Shown here piece after piece: positions 45,955 to 58,315 of a DNA stretch of 64,000 nt. The stretch is from Ruminococcus sp. (GTDB lineage: Bacteria > Bacillota > Clostridia > Oscillospirales > Ruminococcaceae). The position numbers and the translations under genes are program-made. Below the pieces are notes generated by a model, which was not told the DNA's origin, ran no database searches, and was given only the letters and a program-made list of their open reading frames with translations. The stretch spans positions 117,565-181,564 of the forward strand of contig JAIDTI010000023.1 in the NCBI GenBank assembly GCA_029060755.1, in the 5' to 3' direction. How positions within the stretch are numbered: position 1 is the stretch's first letter; each line of letters starts with the position of its first letter.

Positions 45955-46308
45955 ATGAAAAAAGTTTTAACTTTAGCATCACTCCTTTTTACTTCTGTTT
46001 TTTTCACTGCTTGCGGAGACAACGGTAATGATAACATAGATTCAGGCTCATATTATGAACAGCATGACTATGGCAACGGAAATTCCGACCGCTATGACAA
46101 TAATGACAACGACAACAGACATGATGACAATCGAAACGACAATTTTTCCAATGACGTTTCCGACGGCGTGTCCGATGTGAAAGACGGAATTGAAAATGCA
46201 GTTGATGATGTGGAAGATGCAGGAGAGAATATCATAACTGATGTAAGTTCTGCTGTAAGTGATATGGTTGACAACGACACAGAAACAACCTATACGACAG
46301 CAGGGTAA
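45955..46308 (+). CDS. Small lipoprotein, Asp/Asn rich
   Basis: 117 residues with a lipobox (FFTAC, Cys 20) and an Asn/Asp/His-rich low-complexity segment, then a helical SDVKDGIENAVDDVEDAGENI region. Family unknown; the acidic spacer resembles cell-surface linkers. ATG 45955 follows AAAGAAATGG. Convergent with the M20 peptidase. Confidence 0.75.
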   Translation: MKKVLTLASLLFTSVFFTACGDNGNDNIDSGSYYEQHDYGNGNSDRYDNNDNDNRHDDNRNDNFSNDVSDGVSDVKDGIENAVDDVEDAGENIITDVSSAVSDMVDNDTETTYTTAG

Positions 46309-46336
46309 AAAAAATCCCTGCTTTAAAGCAGGGAAT
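46308..46336 (-). terminator. M20 peptidase terminator
   Basis: TTCCCTGC with GCAGGGA, then on minus a run of eight T. It may also stop the lipoprotein transcript. Confidence 0.8.
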
Positions 46337-46369
46337 ACATTAAAATTTTTAACTAAATCTTTCGTTCGC

Positions 46370-47623
46370 TCAACCACATAATTCAATAATAGCTTCTGCC
46401 ATTATTTCCGCATTTTTCAGAAGATTTTCCTCTGTTATAAACTCATCTGCGGAGTGCATATTATTTTCCTCATCTGGAAAAACTGCACCAAATGCAACAC
46501 CGCCCTCAACATCATGCACATAAGTTCCTCCACCGATTGTCAGGCATTTTCCTTTTTCGCCCGTAACTTTTTCGTATACACGGAGCAAAGTCTGTACAAA
46601 TTTGCCGTTTTCATCAGTATAATGAGGTTCAGAGCCTTCGCAGGAATCAATTTCAAAGCCGATTTCTCTTAGTTTTCCGCAGATAATTCCGCCGATTTCG
46701 GATTTTGTTCTGTCAAGTGGAAATCTTATATCAATACCGCCATACAGACGGTTTTGTCTTGTATTCAGTAATGAAAGAACGCAGGTAATACCTGAAATAT
46801 CACCAAAAATTGACTTTCCGTCCCATTCGCCGTGCGGAAAAAGATGTACAAGACTGTCAAGAAGTCTGATTCCTTTGCCCTCAACGGACAGACATTCAGT
46901 AATAGCATTATCGCCCTTTTCAGGAGTGGACGCATGAGCTGATTTTCCGCTGTAAAGCGTGAGACAACGTTCACCGTCAGCTATAGAGCAATTCTGCGGA
47001 ACAGCATTTATAACCTCACCGCCGTTTATTTCTGCGCCATTATAATCAGCAGAAAAATATACTCTCAACATACCTTTTTCGCCGTTTATAATCGGATATT
47101 CGCCGTCGGGAGTGAACACCATAGGCGGAAGATTTCTTTTTTGTCTGTAATAAATCAAATCAGCAGAGCCGTTTTCTTCATTCGTACCGAAAATAAGGCG
47201 GACACCTTTTTTAAGCGGTATATTGAGGTCTTTTATGACTTTGAGTGCAAAAAGAGATGCAACGGCAGGACCTTTGTCATCACAAGTACCACGACCGATA
47301 AGCTTTCCGTCCGTGCGTTTAAGTACAAAAGGGTCACTGCTCCAGCCTGTTCCCTCCGGAACGACATCAAGATGTGAAAGTATAGCGAGTTCAGGTTCTG
47401 TTGAATCAAAATCAGCAGAGCCGGCATACCAGTCGATATTTTCAGTAATAAAGCCATATTCGGAACATTTTTTCAGCATTTTTTCAAGTGCCTTTGCAGG
47501 TTTCTTTCCGAATGGGAATTGTCCGTTCTGTTCATTCTGAACACTTCTCACTGCAACAAGTTCAGCAAGAAAGCTGAACATTTCTTCTTTATGGGATTCG
47601 AGATACTCTCTTATCATACTCAA
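46370..47623 (-). CDS. M20 family dipeptidase (PepV-like)
   Basis: 417 residues. Zinc ligands are in ILSHLDVVPEG and GTCDDKGP, the catalytic Glu in GTNEENGS, and later ligands in TPDGEYP and ending NNMHSADEFITE. It cleaves dipeptides or deacylates in the cytoplasm. The start is TTG 47623 or ATG 47617; the GGTGA spacing favours TTG. A tandem structured element lies just upstream. Confidence 0.9.
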   Translation of the reverse strand: MSMIREYLESHKEEMFSFLAELVAVRSVQNEQNGQFPFGKKPAKALEKMLKKCSEYGFITENIDWYAGSADFDSTEPELAILSHLDVVPEGTGWSSDPFVLKRTDGKLIGRGTCDDKGPAVASLFALKVIKDLNIPLKKGVRLIFGTNEENGSADLIYYRQKRNLPPMVFTPDGEYPIINGEKGMLRVYFSADYNGAEINGGEVINAVPQNCSIADGERCLTLYSGKSAHASTPEKGDNAITECLSVEGKGIRLLDSLVHLFPHGEWDGKSIFGDISGITCVLSLLNTRQNRLYGGIDIRFPLDRTKSEIGGIICGKLREIGFEIDSCEGSEPHYTDENGKFVQTLLRVYEKVTGEKGKCLTIGGGTYVHDVEGGVAFGAVFPDEENNMHSADEFITEENLLKNAEIMAEAIIELCG

Positions 47624-47648
47624 AACGATTCACCACACACAAAAAAGC

Positions 47649-47930
47649 AAAGGCAGACAATCTGATAACACGCAATTCTGTAAGTTACCGCCGACATTTT
47701 GTTTGAGCAGTCCCGAGGGACTGCTCATCTGTTAATAAAAGGAAGTTATCAGCAACCCAGCAAGTAAAGAACACGTCTGCCTTTGTGATATTTAGTATTT
47801 TGAAATACAAAAGCAGACAGTCTGATAACATACAGCCATACATCAAATTCATTTACTCCCCCCCGTATGTGGGAAGTAACCGTAATACGCAAAAGTAAGT
47901 TATCATAAAATGTACAGCACGTCTGCCTTT
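47649..47930 (-). ncRNA. Tandem structured element upstream of the M20 gene
   Basis: Two related units, 47809-47930 first and 47649-47784 second on the minus strand. Each has an outer stem AAAGGCAGAC with GTCTGC(C/T)TTT, an inner stem GATAAC with GTTATC, and a third hairpin that differs in sequence (TTACTTCCC/GGGGAGTAA; GAGCAGTCCC/GGGACTGCTC). In unit 1 the outer stem holds a G-T pair that is only allowed if the minus strand is the RNA. The second unit runs into a T-tract. No known riboswitch matched by eye. Confidence 0.6.
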
Positions 47931-47956
47931 GCAATTATTCAATTATTTATGGACAA

Positions 47957-49087
47957 TCAGTTAATGATAGTCTTGTCTGATTCCTTGTCAAAGAGATGGA
48001 TTCTGTTCGGGTCAATAGCAATCTTGATTTCGTCACCGATTCTTGCTGTTGAACGAGGACTAACTCTTGCTGTAAGGTTGTTGCCTTCGCAAGTGAGATA
48101 GAGATAGATTTCAGCACCCATCATTTCAGTAAGCTCAACATAAGCATCAATAACACCTGTTGTAGCGTTTGAAAGATACATTTCCTCATCGTGAATACTT
48201 TCCGGACGGATACCAAGAACAATTTCTCTGTTTACGTATCTTGCAAGATTATCATTTACCTTTGATTCAGGAACGATAATTTCATATCTTCTGCCATTTC
48301 TTCCCTCACCGCCGAACTCAACGATATACTGACCGTAATCCTGACGGAGAACAGCGTCAATGAAGTTCATCTGTGGAGAGCCAAGGAATCCTGCAACGAA
48401 CTTGTTTACAGGTCTCTCATAGAGATTCTGCGGAGTATCAACCTGCTGAATCCAGCCGTCTTTCATACAAACGATTCTGTCGCCCATTGTCATAGCTTCT
48501 GTCTGGTCGTGAGTTACGTAGATGAAAGTTGTACCAAGTTTCTTGTGGATTTTAGAAATCTCTGTTCTCATCTGCGCACGAAGTTTAGCGTCAAGGTTTG
48601 AGAGAGGCTCGTCAAGGAGGAATACTTTAGGTGAACGAACAATACAACGACCCAAAGCAACACGCTGACACTGACCGCCTGACATAGCTCTTGGCTTTCT
48701 GTCAAGAAGATGTGCAAGGTCAAGAATCTTTGCTGCTTCGTTTACTTTTCTGTCGATTTCGTCCTTTGGAACTTTACGGAGTTTAAGACCGAAAGCCATG
48801 TTTTCGAAAACTGTCATATGCGGATAGAGAGCGTAGTTCTGGAAAACCATTGCTATATCTCTGTCCTTTGGTGCAATATCATTAACAAGGCGGTCACCGA
48901 TATAGAGTTCGCCTTCTGAAATTTCCTCAAGTCCTGCTATCATACGGAGAGTTGTAGATTTACCGCAACCCGAAGGTCCTACCAATACGATAAACTCCTT
49001 ATCTCTGATTTCTAAGTTAACATCATGAACAGCATGGAAACCGCCAGGATATTTTTTCTGAATATTTTTAAGTGTTAAGCCTGCCAT
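47957..49087 (-). CDS. Sugar ABC transporter ATPase (MsmX/UgpC type)
   Basis: 376 residues with Walker A GPSGCGKST, signature MSGGQCQRVALG, Walker B VFLLDEP, H-loop YVTHD and a C-terminal TOBE-like domain (NFIDAVLRQD). It energises carbohydrate importers. No permease or binding protein is nearby, so it is an orphan multitask ATPase. ATG 49087 follows GGAGG. Confidence 0.93.
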   Translation of the reverse strand: MAGLTLKNIQKKYPGGFHAVHDVNLEIRDKEFIVLVGPSGCGKSTTLRMIAGLEEISEGELYIGDRLVNDIAPKDRDIAMVFQNYALYPHMTVFENMAFGLKLRKVPKDEIDRKVNEAAKILDLAHLLDRKPRAMSGGQCQRVALGRCIVRSPKVFLLDEPLSNLDAKLRAQMRTEISKIHKKLGTTFIYVTHDQTEAMTMGDRIVCMKDGWIQQVDTPQNLYERPVNKFVAGFLGSPQMNFIDAVLRQDYGQYIVEFGGEGRNGRRYEIIVPESKVNDNLARYVNREIVLGIRPESIHDEEMYLSNATTGVIDAYVELTEMMGAEIYLYLTCEGNNLTARVSPRSTARIGDEIKIAIDPNRIHLFDKESDKTIIN

Positions 49088-49204
49088 TTACAATTATCCT
49101 CCAGTACAAATTTTCTTGCTGATAAATTTACGCATTATCAGCTATAATAATATAATAACATTTTTTGAAAAATATTTCAAGATGCTTAATTGCCAAAGTT
49201 GACA

Positions 49205-49984
49205 TTATTTATTTATGGGATTTGCCGAAAATTCGCTAAAAAAATTATCGCAGAAACGGTCAAAATCGGGAGGTAAAAATAAGTTTTCAACATCTTTGTG
49301 CAATAATTCCATACACTCTCCAAAGCCCAGTTTTTCGGGGAGAATCACTCCCCCGACAGAAATCCGCATCAATTTCTCAACATGATTCTCAACAGCCGAA
49401 AACATTCTTTTAACCTGATGATATTTTCCTTCATGAAGTTCAACAAATGCCATATTATCGCAGTTTTTCATGCTTTTCACCCTTGCGGGCAGACACTGTT
49501 CCCCATCACCTAAAACTATGCCTTTCCAGAATAAGTCAATATATTTACTTTGAAACGGTTTGGCAAGTTTCACAATGTAAATTTTAGGTATGTGATTTTT
49601 AGGCGAAAGAATTTTGTGGGCAAGTTCACCATCGTTTGTTATAAGTAATGCACCAAGAGAATCTTTATCAAGCCGACCAGCAGGAAAAAGACCCTTTGTT
49701 TTCATTTCAGGCGGAACAAGTTCAAGAACGCTTATTCCGTCATTATCTTCTGTAGAACTCACATAACCGTCAGGCTTATTCATAAGAATATATCTGTAAG
49801 GCTGATTTCTGACAGTTTCCCCATATATTGTAACTTCTGCGGTTTCTGAATCTATTTTGAAATCAGATTTTTTTATAATCCTGCCGTCAACTGTAATTTT
49901 TCCATCTGATGCAGACGTTTTAATTTGAGAGCGTGTATATTCTGTCCTTTCTGAAATAAACTTATCAAGTCTGATAACCGGCAT
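49205..49984 (-). CDS. RsuA-type rRNA pseudouridine synthase
   Basis: 259 residues. S4 domain at 1-60 (LDKFISERTEYTRSQIKTS), catalytic Asp in GRLDKDSLGALLITNDG, and EGKYHQVKRMFSAV motif. Related to RsuA (16S U516). Start ATG 49984 follows AAAGGAG. Terminal 30 residues are divergent. Confidence 0.92.
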   Translation of the reverse strand: MPVIRLDKFISERTEYTRSQIKTSASDGKITVDGRIIKKSDFKIDSETAEVTIYGETVRNQPYRYILMNKPDGYVSSTEDNDGISVLELVPPEMKTKGLFPAGRLDKDSLGALLITNDGELAHKILSPKNHIPKIYIVKLAKPFQSKYIDLFWKGIVLGDGEQCLPARVKSMKNCDNMAFVELHEGKYHQVKRMFSAVENHVEKLMRISVGGVILPEKLGFGECMELLHKDVENLFLPPDFDRFCDNFFSEFSANPINK

Positions 49985-50064
49985 TTTTTAACTCCTTTCG
50001 GAATAAATACTCACTCTTTGCGAATAATAATTAGCAGACGAAATTATTCGAGGAGTGGTTTATT

Positions 50065-50487
50065 ATGTCCAAAAAATTTGTCATATCTGTTGTTGCTGCC
50101 GCATTGGCTTTATGTGCCGTCATTATAATTTCCCCTGATAACAAGGAAACGCAGGACAACATCGGAAGCGCAAGGACAGACGCATCAGACACAGCCCACA
50201 GAAAGGCATATTTTGCATCTCATGGGTGGGAAGTTGATGAAATTTCGGAAAAAGATATAACAATTCCGTCAACATTTTCCGAAGCATATGAAGAATATGC
50301 AGTAATTCAGGATAAGCAGGGACTTCCTTTGCGTGAATATGCAGGACGTGAAGCAAAAGTATACACATATGAAGTAATAAATTATAGCCCGAATAATGAG
50401 AAAATGCTTGCTGAACTTCTTGTTTGTGATAATACTGCAATTGCATCTGTTGTATACGGAAACAACGAAAAAATCCCTGTAAGCTGA
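50065..50487 (+). CDS. DUF4830 exported/anchored protein
   Basis: 140 residues: a hydrophobic N-terminus (residues 5-22) and a DUF4830 domain (YFASHGWEVDEISEKDITIP, then VYTYEVINYS). Function unknown. ATG 50065 follows GAGGAG. It is divergent from the pseudouridine synthase. Confidence 0.85.
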   Translation: MSKKFVISVVAAALALCAVIIISPDNKETQDNIGSARTDASDTAHRKAYFASHGWEVDEISEKDITIPSTFSEAYEEYAVIQDKQGLPLREYAGREAKVYTYEVINYSPNNEKMLAELLVCDNTAIASVVYGNNEKIPVS

Positions 50488-50624
50488 TTTACCTGTCTTG
50501 TTATTATATATCAATTATATCATACATTATATGCATTGTCAATAATCTAAAATAATTTTTTACTGCTGATTTTTTTTCACCATTTCCGCTGTATTTTCAT
50601 ACTATACAGCGGAGGTGAATACCC

Positions 50625-51245
50625 TTGAATGAAGAATTATTGCTTGCATTGATAGTCAGTGCAGATACATTTCTGACAGCCGTTGCATACAGGAGCAGTG
50701 ACATAAAAATCCCGATACAGTCGGCATTTATAATAAACCTTATGGGAGCTGTTGTTTTGGGAATATCTCTTTTTCTTTCCGATTTTGCAGGTCATTTTGT
50801 AAATCCCGAAATATGCAGTATAGCAGGATTTATAATCCTTACCACTATCGGCTTGATTAATATTTTCAAGAGCATTATCAGAACTCTTGTTCGCAAACTT
50901 TCCAATCAGGACGAAAAAGCGTTTAAAATGGGTTCAAGCGGAATTATAGTAAAGCTATATCTTGACGAAACATCAGCCGATTCCGACGGCTCACAGACAC
51001 TTTCAGCATGTGAGGCAATTTCTCTTGCATTGGCAAGCTCACTTGATTCAGCATCAACGGGTATAAGCTGTGGTTTCAATAAAATAAATCCGTTGCTGTC
51101 TGGAGTGTACGCTTTTGCAATCGGGTTTGTTGCTCTTGCAATGGGAACACTTTTCGGCAAAAAGATAGCATCATTGAATCATGATTTCTCATGGCTTGCG
51201 GGAGTATTTCTGATAGGATTTGCGGTGTTTGAATTTCTTAGGTGA
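50625..51245 (+). CDS. ytaF: YtaF-like membrane protein
   Basis: 206 residues starting at TTG 50625 after GGAGGTGA. Five to six helices; the SADTFLTAVAY and LASSLDSASTGISCG repeats with conserved Asp are the MntP/YtaF pattern. It may export manganese or support sporulation; no decision possible. Ends one base before the phosphoesterase stop on the other strand. Confidence 0.85.
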   Translation: MNEELLLALIVSADTFLTAVAYRSSDIKIPIQSAFIINLMGAVVLGISLFLSDFAGHFVNPEICSIAGFIILTTIGLINIFKSIIRTLVRKLSNQDEKAFKMGSSGIIVKLYLDETSADSDGSQTLSACEAISLALASSLDSASTGISCGFNKINPLLSGVYAFAIGFVALAMGTLFGKKIASLNHDFSWLAGVFLIGFAVFEFLR

Positions 51246-51246
51246 T

Positions 51247-52044
51247 TTACAGTTCATAGAAAACAATTTCAGGCGGATTGAATAATCGTAGCTTGCCGAT
51301 ACCGCCCGAAACACATAGTTTCATTTCTCCTACACTGTACACACCTTTTGAATATTTCGGAAACAGCTTTCTTTCGGGTGACAGAATACCTTTCCCAAAT
51401 ATTCGCACTGCACCGCCATGAACATGACCGCTGAAAGTATAGTCCGCACCCCATTCTGCATAGACATCAGCCCATAGCGGATTGTGAGCAAGCAGAAGTA
51501 TATTTCCGTCAGGTTTTCCGCCCATAATATCTGTCATATCCTTGTGTGAGAAAGTATCAAGATTCTTGTAACTGTCATTTTTCTTGTAAGCGGTATATTT
51601 TGGTACGACACCGCATATACAGAACTCTCTGTTTTTTATCTGAACGTACTTTCCACAATTATTAAGCAACTGAACTTTTGTATTTTCAAGTGTTTTTTCC
51701 AAATCATTTATATATTTTTCACCTATACTCTGCTCATGATTTCCGAAAACCATGTAAACTGGTGCAACTTCACAAAGACGATTCAGCAGAATTTCTGCTG
51801 ATTTGAAATCAGTTTCACTTCTTGAAATTAAATCTCCTGTAATGAAAATCATATCAGGAGATTTTTTTTCAGCTATCTTAGAGATACGGCAGTTGTCCGC
51901 ACCTTTTTTATCCTTGTGAATATCGGAGACGTGCATAATTCTGATGCCGTCCCCGAATTTTTCATGCCTGCACATAACAATAAGCTTGTTTTCGATAAAG
52001 AGCATAGCAGATATAAATATAATAGCTATAGCAAAATAAATCAC
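51247..52044 (-). CDS. Metallophosphoesterase, membrane linked
   Basis: 265 residues, an N-terminal helix (1-20), then DIHK, GDLISR, GNHE, and GHVHGG motifs of calcineurin-type phosphoesterases, binding two metals. Substrate unknown. Overlaps the gyrA stop by ATGA. Confidence 0.9.
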   Translation of the reverse strand: MIYFAIAIIFISAMLFIENKLIVMCRHEKFGDGIRIMHVSDIHKDKKGADNCRISKIAEKKSPDMIFITGDLISRSETDFKSAEILLNRLCEVAPVYMVFGNHEQSIGEKYINDLEKTLENTKVQLLNNCGKYVQIKNREFCICGVVPKYTAYKKNDSYKNLDTFSHKDMTDIMGGKPDGNILLLAHNPLWADVYAEWGADYTFSGHVHGGAVRIFGKGILSPERKLFPKYSKGVYSVGEMKLCVSGGIGKLRLFNPPEIVFYEL

Positions 52045-54671
52045 TGTTCGTCCGTTATATCCTCAATATCGCCGCCATCAGTCACTTCATTTTTTTCAGC
52101 TTCCTGCGCTTCTGCTTCTTCCTGTCGGAGCTGTTCTTCGGTAAGCTGTTCAACTTTTTCAGTCTGTTCAGTGTCATCATGTTCGGCACGTGTAAAGGCA
52201 ACGACTTTAGACCCCTCATTGACTCTCATAACACGGACACCTTTTGCATAATGGCTCATTATACTGATGTCGCTTGCAAGTATTCTGATGATAACACCGT
52301 CACTTGAAACCATGATAATATCGTCATCATTATCAACGATTTTGATACCACATACATAGCCTCTTGTATCGTCAACCTTGTAATTGGTGAGACCGTAACC
52401 GCCACGATTCTGTATTCTGTAGCCGTCGATTTCAGAACGTCTGCCATAGCCTTTTTCGGTAACAGTAAGAAGTGTAGCCCCCTCACGTACTCTTGCAATA
52501 CCCACAACATAATCGCCCTCACGCAGTTTAATAACTCTTACGCCATGAGCAGAACGTGAAAGCGCACGTCCTTTTTCCTCCTCAATTCTTATAGCCCTGC
52601 CGTTTCTTGTTGCAATAAAAATCTGTTCTTTTCCGTTAGTCATGCGTACGCCTGCAATTTCGTCACCCTCATCAAGACCGATTGCAATAAGACCATTTTT
52701 GCGGACATTTCTGTAAAATGCAAGATTAGTTCTTTTGATTTTACCGTTTTTGGTTACAATGGTTATGAATCTTTCGTCACTGAAATCAGCTGTTTTAATC
52801 ATAGCTGTAATACGCTCATTTTCGGACAGCGGAAGCAGGTTTATGAGATTGAAACCACGTGAAGCTTTTGAGCCGTCGGGAACTTCATAGCATTTCAGCT
52901 TGTACATGATGCCCTTATTTGAGATAAAGAGTATATTATCATGAGTACCGCAGATAAACATTTCCTCAACAAAATCCTGCTCACGCTGTTTCATGCCTGT
53001 TGTACCACGACCGCCACGCTTCTGTGTCTTGTATTCGCTTACGGGCATACGCTTGATATAGCCGTTGTTTGTGAGAGTAACAACGCAGTCTTCATGTGGT
53101 ATTAAGTCCTCAACATCAACTTCACCGCTTACGGATTCAATATCAGTTCTTCTCTTGTCGCTGAATTTCTTGCGGATATTATTCAGGTCATTCATGATTA
53201 TCTCATACACACGGTTAATATCAGCAAGAATATCTTCATATTCTGAAATTTTAGTAAGCAGTCCGTAAAGTTCGTCAGTAATTTTCTGTCTTTCAAGACC
53301 TGTAAGCGCACCTAAACGCATCTGCACAATAGCTTCTGCCTGTTCATCTGAAAGACCTGTCTGTTTCTGAATATGCAGACCTGTGAAATCATATTGAGTG
53401 CGGTCAAGTAAAGCGGACATATCGATAGTGCTGAAACGGTTGATAAGATTCTGTTTAGCTTCGGGGATAGTCTTGCTTTCTCTGATAATTTTTATACACT
53501 CATCAGTGTAATCAGATGCAAGGATAAAGCCTTGTAATATGTGCGCTCTTTCGATAGCTTTTCTCATATCGAAACGGGTGCGTCTCTGAATAACGTCCAC
53601 CTGAAAATCAAGATAATGCTGTAAAGTTTCTTTGAGTGTAAGGACTTTCGGTTCACCGTTTACAAGCGCAAGCATAATGATTCCGACAGTATCCTGTAAT
53701 TTTGTAAGAGCGAAAAGCTTGTTCAGTACAATCTGCGGTATAGCATCTCTTTTGAGTTCAATAACTATTCTCATACCGTCCTTGTCTGATTCGTCACGGA
53801 GATAATAGATTCCCTCAATTCTCTTATCTTTGCAGAGCTGATTGATGTTTTTGATGATGAGAGTCTTATTAATCATGTACGGAATTTCATCAACAATAAT
53901 ACAGTTTCTGCCGTTGATTTCCTCAAAATGCGTACGGCTTCGGAGGGTGATTTTGCCACGTCCTGTTCCGTAAGCTGCACGTATACCTGACTTGCCCATA
54001 ATAATACCGCCTGTAGGGAAGTCAGGACCTTTGATGCATTCCATAAGCTGTTCAAGAGTGCAGTCGGGGTCATCTATGAGCAGTTGTAAAGCATCTACAA
54101 CCTCACCTAAATTGTGCGGTGGGATATTAGTCGCCATACCTACAGCAATACCTGTTGAGCCATTGCAGAGGAGATTCGGGAATCTTGACGGCAGAACTTC
54201 AGGTTCTTTAAGTCTGTCATCATAGTTCGGAACAAAACCGACAGTTTCCTTGTTTATGTCAAGAAGCATATCAAGACATATTTTAGCCATTTTAGCTTCA
54301 GTATAACGATAAGCGGCAGCCTTGTCACCGTCAATTGAGCCGAAGTTTCCGTGACCGTCAACAAGTGGATAGCGGAGTGAAAAATCCTGCGCAAGACGTA
54401 CAAGAGCATCGTACACAGAGGCATCACCGTGTGGGTGATAGCGACCGAGAACAGCTCCGACAGTATCGGCGCATTTTCTGTAAGCCTTTTCAGGTGTAAG
54501 ACCATTTTCATGGAGCGTATATAAAATACGGCGATGAACAGGCTTTAAGCCGTCCCTGACATCAGGCAACGCACGTGAAACAATAACCGACATTGCATAT
54601 TGGAGCATGGAGTTTTCCATTTCGTCCACAATTTCGGAATTGATTATTTTTGAGTTATCATTGTAAAGCAA
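52041..54671 (-). CDS. gyrA: DNA gyrase subunit A
   Basis: 876 residues starting at TTG 54671 after AGGAGG. The active Tyr is Y123 (YRYTEAK), the quinolone region is [14 protein letters not shown] with Ala at the position of E. coli Ser83 and Asp at 87, and six GyrA C-terminal beta-pinwheel repeats follow. The tail is acidic and Glu-rich. With gyrB it introduces negative supercoils. Followed by the phosphoesterase. Confidence 0.98.
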   Translation of the reverse strand: MLYNDNSKIINSEIVDEMENSMLQYAMSVIVSRALPDVRDGLKPVHRRILYTLHENGLTPEKAYRKCADTVGAVLGRYHPHGDASVYDALVRLAQDFSLRYPLVDGHGNFGSIDGDKAAAYRYTEAKMAKICLDMLLDINKETVGFVPNYDDRLKEPEVLPSRFPNLLCNGSTGIAVGMATNIPPHNLGEVVDALQLLIDDPDCTLEQLMECIKGPDFPTGGIIMGKSGIRAAYGTGRGKITLRSRTHFEEINGRNCIIVDEIPYMINKTLIIKNINQLCKDKRIEGIYYLRDESDKDGMRIVIELKRDAIPQIVLNKLFALTKLQDTVGIIMLALVNGEPKVLTLKETLQHYLDFQVDVIQRRTRFDMRKAIERAHILQGFILASDYTDECIKIIRESKTIPEAKQNLINRFSTIDMSALLDRTQYDFTGLHIQKQTGLSDEQAEAIVQMRLGALTGLERQKITDELYGLLTKISEYEDILADINRVYEIIMNDLNNIRKKFSDKRRTDIESVSGEVDVEDLIPHEDCVVTLTNNGYIKRMPVSEYKTQKRGGRGTTGMKQREQDFVEEMFICGTHDNILFISNKGIMYKLKCYEVPDGSKASRGFNLINLLPLSENERITAMIKTADFSDERFITIVTKNGKIKRTNLAFYRNVRKNGLIAIGLDEGDEIAGVRMTNGKEQIFIATRNGRAIRIEEEKGRALSRSAHGVRVIKLREGDYVVGIARVREGATLLTVTEKGYGRRSEIDGYRIQNRGGYGLTNYKVDDTRGYVCGIKIVDNDDDIIMVSSDGVIIRILASDISIMSHYAKGVRVMRVNEGSKVVAFTRAEHDDTEQTEKVEQLTEEQLRQEEAEAQEAEKNEVTDGGDIEDITDEQ

Positions 54672-54701
54672 TTTGTTTACCTCCTGAACGTAATTTTTTT
54701 A

Positions 54702-55232
54702 TTATTTGCTGTCAAGACTTCTGATAATTTCCATTTCTTCATCTGAAAAATACTCTTTAGGCAGAATATAGTACACAGCTTTATTGTCGATAAGCAGAAA
54801 AAAGCGGTCATATTCAAGAATCTGTATATTTTCGCCAGTCTGAATCCTTGTCGGCGGGATAGTTTCGTCGTCGGAGTTTTCAACATCTCCACGTTGAATT
54901 GTGGAAAACTCAACAAAACCTTCTCCGATAATTATGTTGTATTCGGATTCGCCCATTTGTCGCAGAGTATCAAGGATATTTCTTTTCATTTTTCGGGGAT
55001 TGTACCATTCTCTTATGGCAAGTGCAAGGCAGACGACAACAAGCAGATAAGCGAGAAGATTATCAGGTGCTTTCACTGCACCATAGACGAAATTTGCCGT
55101 AAATACGAGAAAAACGCACATAAAAACGTAGCTTTTCGGATAGACATATTTTTTCTGGTAAGCGGTCATGCCGTCACGGAAAATATCAGCAGATATTTTG
55201 TAAGTCTTTTCAAGTTTAAGATTTTTTTCCAA
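54702..55232 (-). CDS. YcxB-like membrane protein
   Basis: 176 residues with two central helices (FMCVFLVFTANFVYGAV and LLAYLLVVVCLALAI) and a C-terminal domain (YFSDEEMEIIRSL) fitting YcxB. TTG 55232 follows AAGGTGA. It sits between gyrB and gyrA and is probably co-transcribed. Role unknown. Confidence 0.75.
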   Translation of the reverse strand: MEKNLKLEKTYKISADIFRDGMTAYQKKYVYPKSYVFMCVFLVFTANFVYGAVKAPDNLLAYLLVVVCLALAIREWYNPRKMKRNILDTLRQMGESEYNIIIGEGFVEFSTIQRGDVENSDDETIPPTRIQTGENIQILEYDRFFLLIDNKAVYYILPKEYFSDEEMEIIRSLDSK

Positions 55233-55244
55233 TTTTTCACCTTG

Positions 55245-57406
<2,162 letters not shown>

Positions 57407-57554
57407 ATAATCACCTCAATATGCCTGAAAGCTTCTGTAATACGCTGTAAGCCATGCAACAACACATCATAGTATAATTATACTCTATAATTTACAAATC
57501 CGTTAAAACGCATTTAAGAGCGTTTCATGGTGTGTATCGGATTTTCATGCAGAA

Positions 57555-58061
57555 TTAATATATTTTAACATAATAGCTGTCACCGTCGCTGTAAAAATTC
57601 ATATAATACTTTACACCCTGATACTCATAAACATACTGTTCTGATGATTCATCTTCCTCATGTTGCAGTAGTTCTCCCCAACAATTTTTCCGCATAAACT
57701 CATCACCGTCAACAACGCTTTTAAAGTCAAGTTCTCTCATAGTACCTTCCATGTGAGCAATTGCCTTGTATTTTTCCAACTTCACATCATCATCTACAAC
57801 AATCCCGTATCTGCTTTCTATTTCGGCGGTACGTTCTTTACCGAAAAAATTCCAGTAATCCACGATAAACATATCAAAAAAAGCGAACATACTCCCGACA
57901 TAAACAATAAGCATAGAAATGAGAAATTTTGACAATCCGCTTATGAAGTCATTTTTCGGCTTAATATCTTCCTTTTCGGGAGAAATATTTTTAACTTTTT
58001 TCCTGCCTGCGATATAATAAATCACAAGCACAATGATTATATAAGCAATTGTCAGTTTCAT
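57555..58061 (-). CDS. Unknown membrane protein
   Basis: 168 residues with helices at 2-18 and 43-68. The outside half is acidic and ends YYMNFYSDGDSYYVKIY. Overlaps remB by ATGA, so co-translated. Family not recognised. Confidence 0.7.
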   Translation of the reverse strand: MKLTIAYIIIVLVIYYIAGRKKVKNISPEKEDIKPKNDFISGLSKFLISMLIVYVGSMFAFFDMFIVDYWNFFGKERTAEIESRYGIVVDDDVKLEKYKAIAHMEGTMRELDFKSVVDGDEFMRKNCWGELLQHEEDESSEQYVYEYQGVKYYMNFYSDGDSYYVKIY

Positions 58062-58315
58062 AATCCACCGCCATTTTTGAGACGTTTTTTGAGTGTGCCT
58101 GCTGATAACTGCGAAATATATACCTTGTCATTGGTGAGTATGAAAGTTTTAGGCAGTTCATAGGTTGCAAGGAATATTTTTTTATTTTTTTCTGCCATAT
58201 CAAGTAATTTTTTGGTGTAGCTTGTGACAGTGGTATTGTCCATATCAAAAATGCCAATAATCTCACGTACATCAACGGAATAGTTGTTGCCTATATGCAG
58301 ATAAACGGTTTTCAT
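58058..58315 (-). CDS. remB: RemB/YaaB-like DUF370 protein
   Basis: 85 residues of the DUF370 family ([20 protein letters not shown]), known in Bacillus as a matrix regulator. Its place next to recF is typical. Overlaps recF by four bases. ATG 58315 follows GGAGG. Confidence 0.9.
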   Translation of the reverse strand: MKTVYLHIGNNYSVDVREIIGIFDMDNTTVTSYTKKLLDMAEKNKKIFLATYELPKTFILTNDKVYISQLSAGTLKKRLKNGGGL

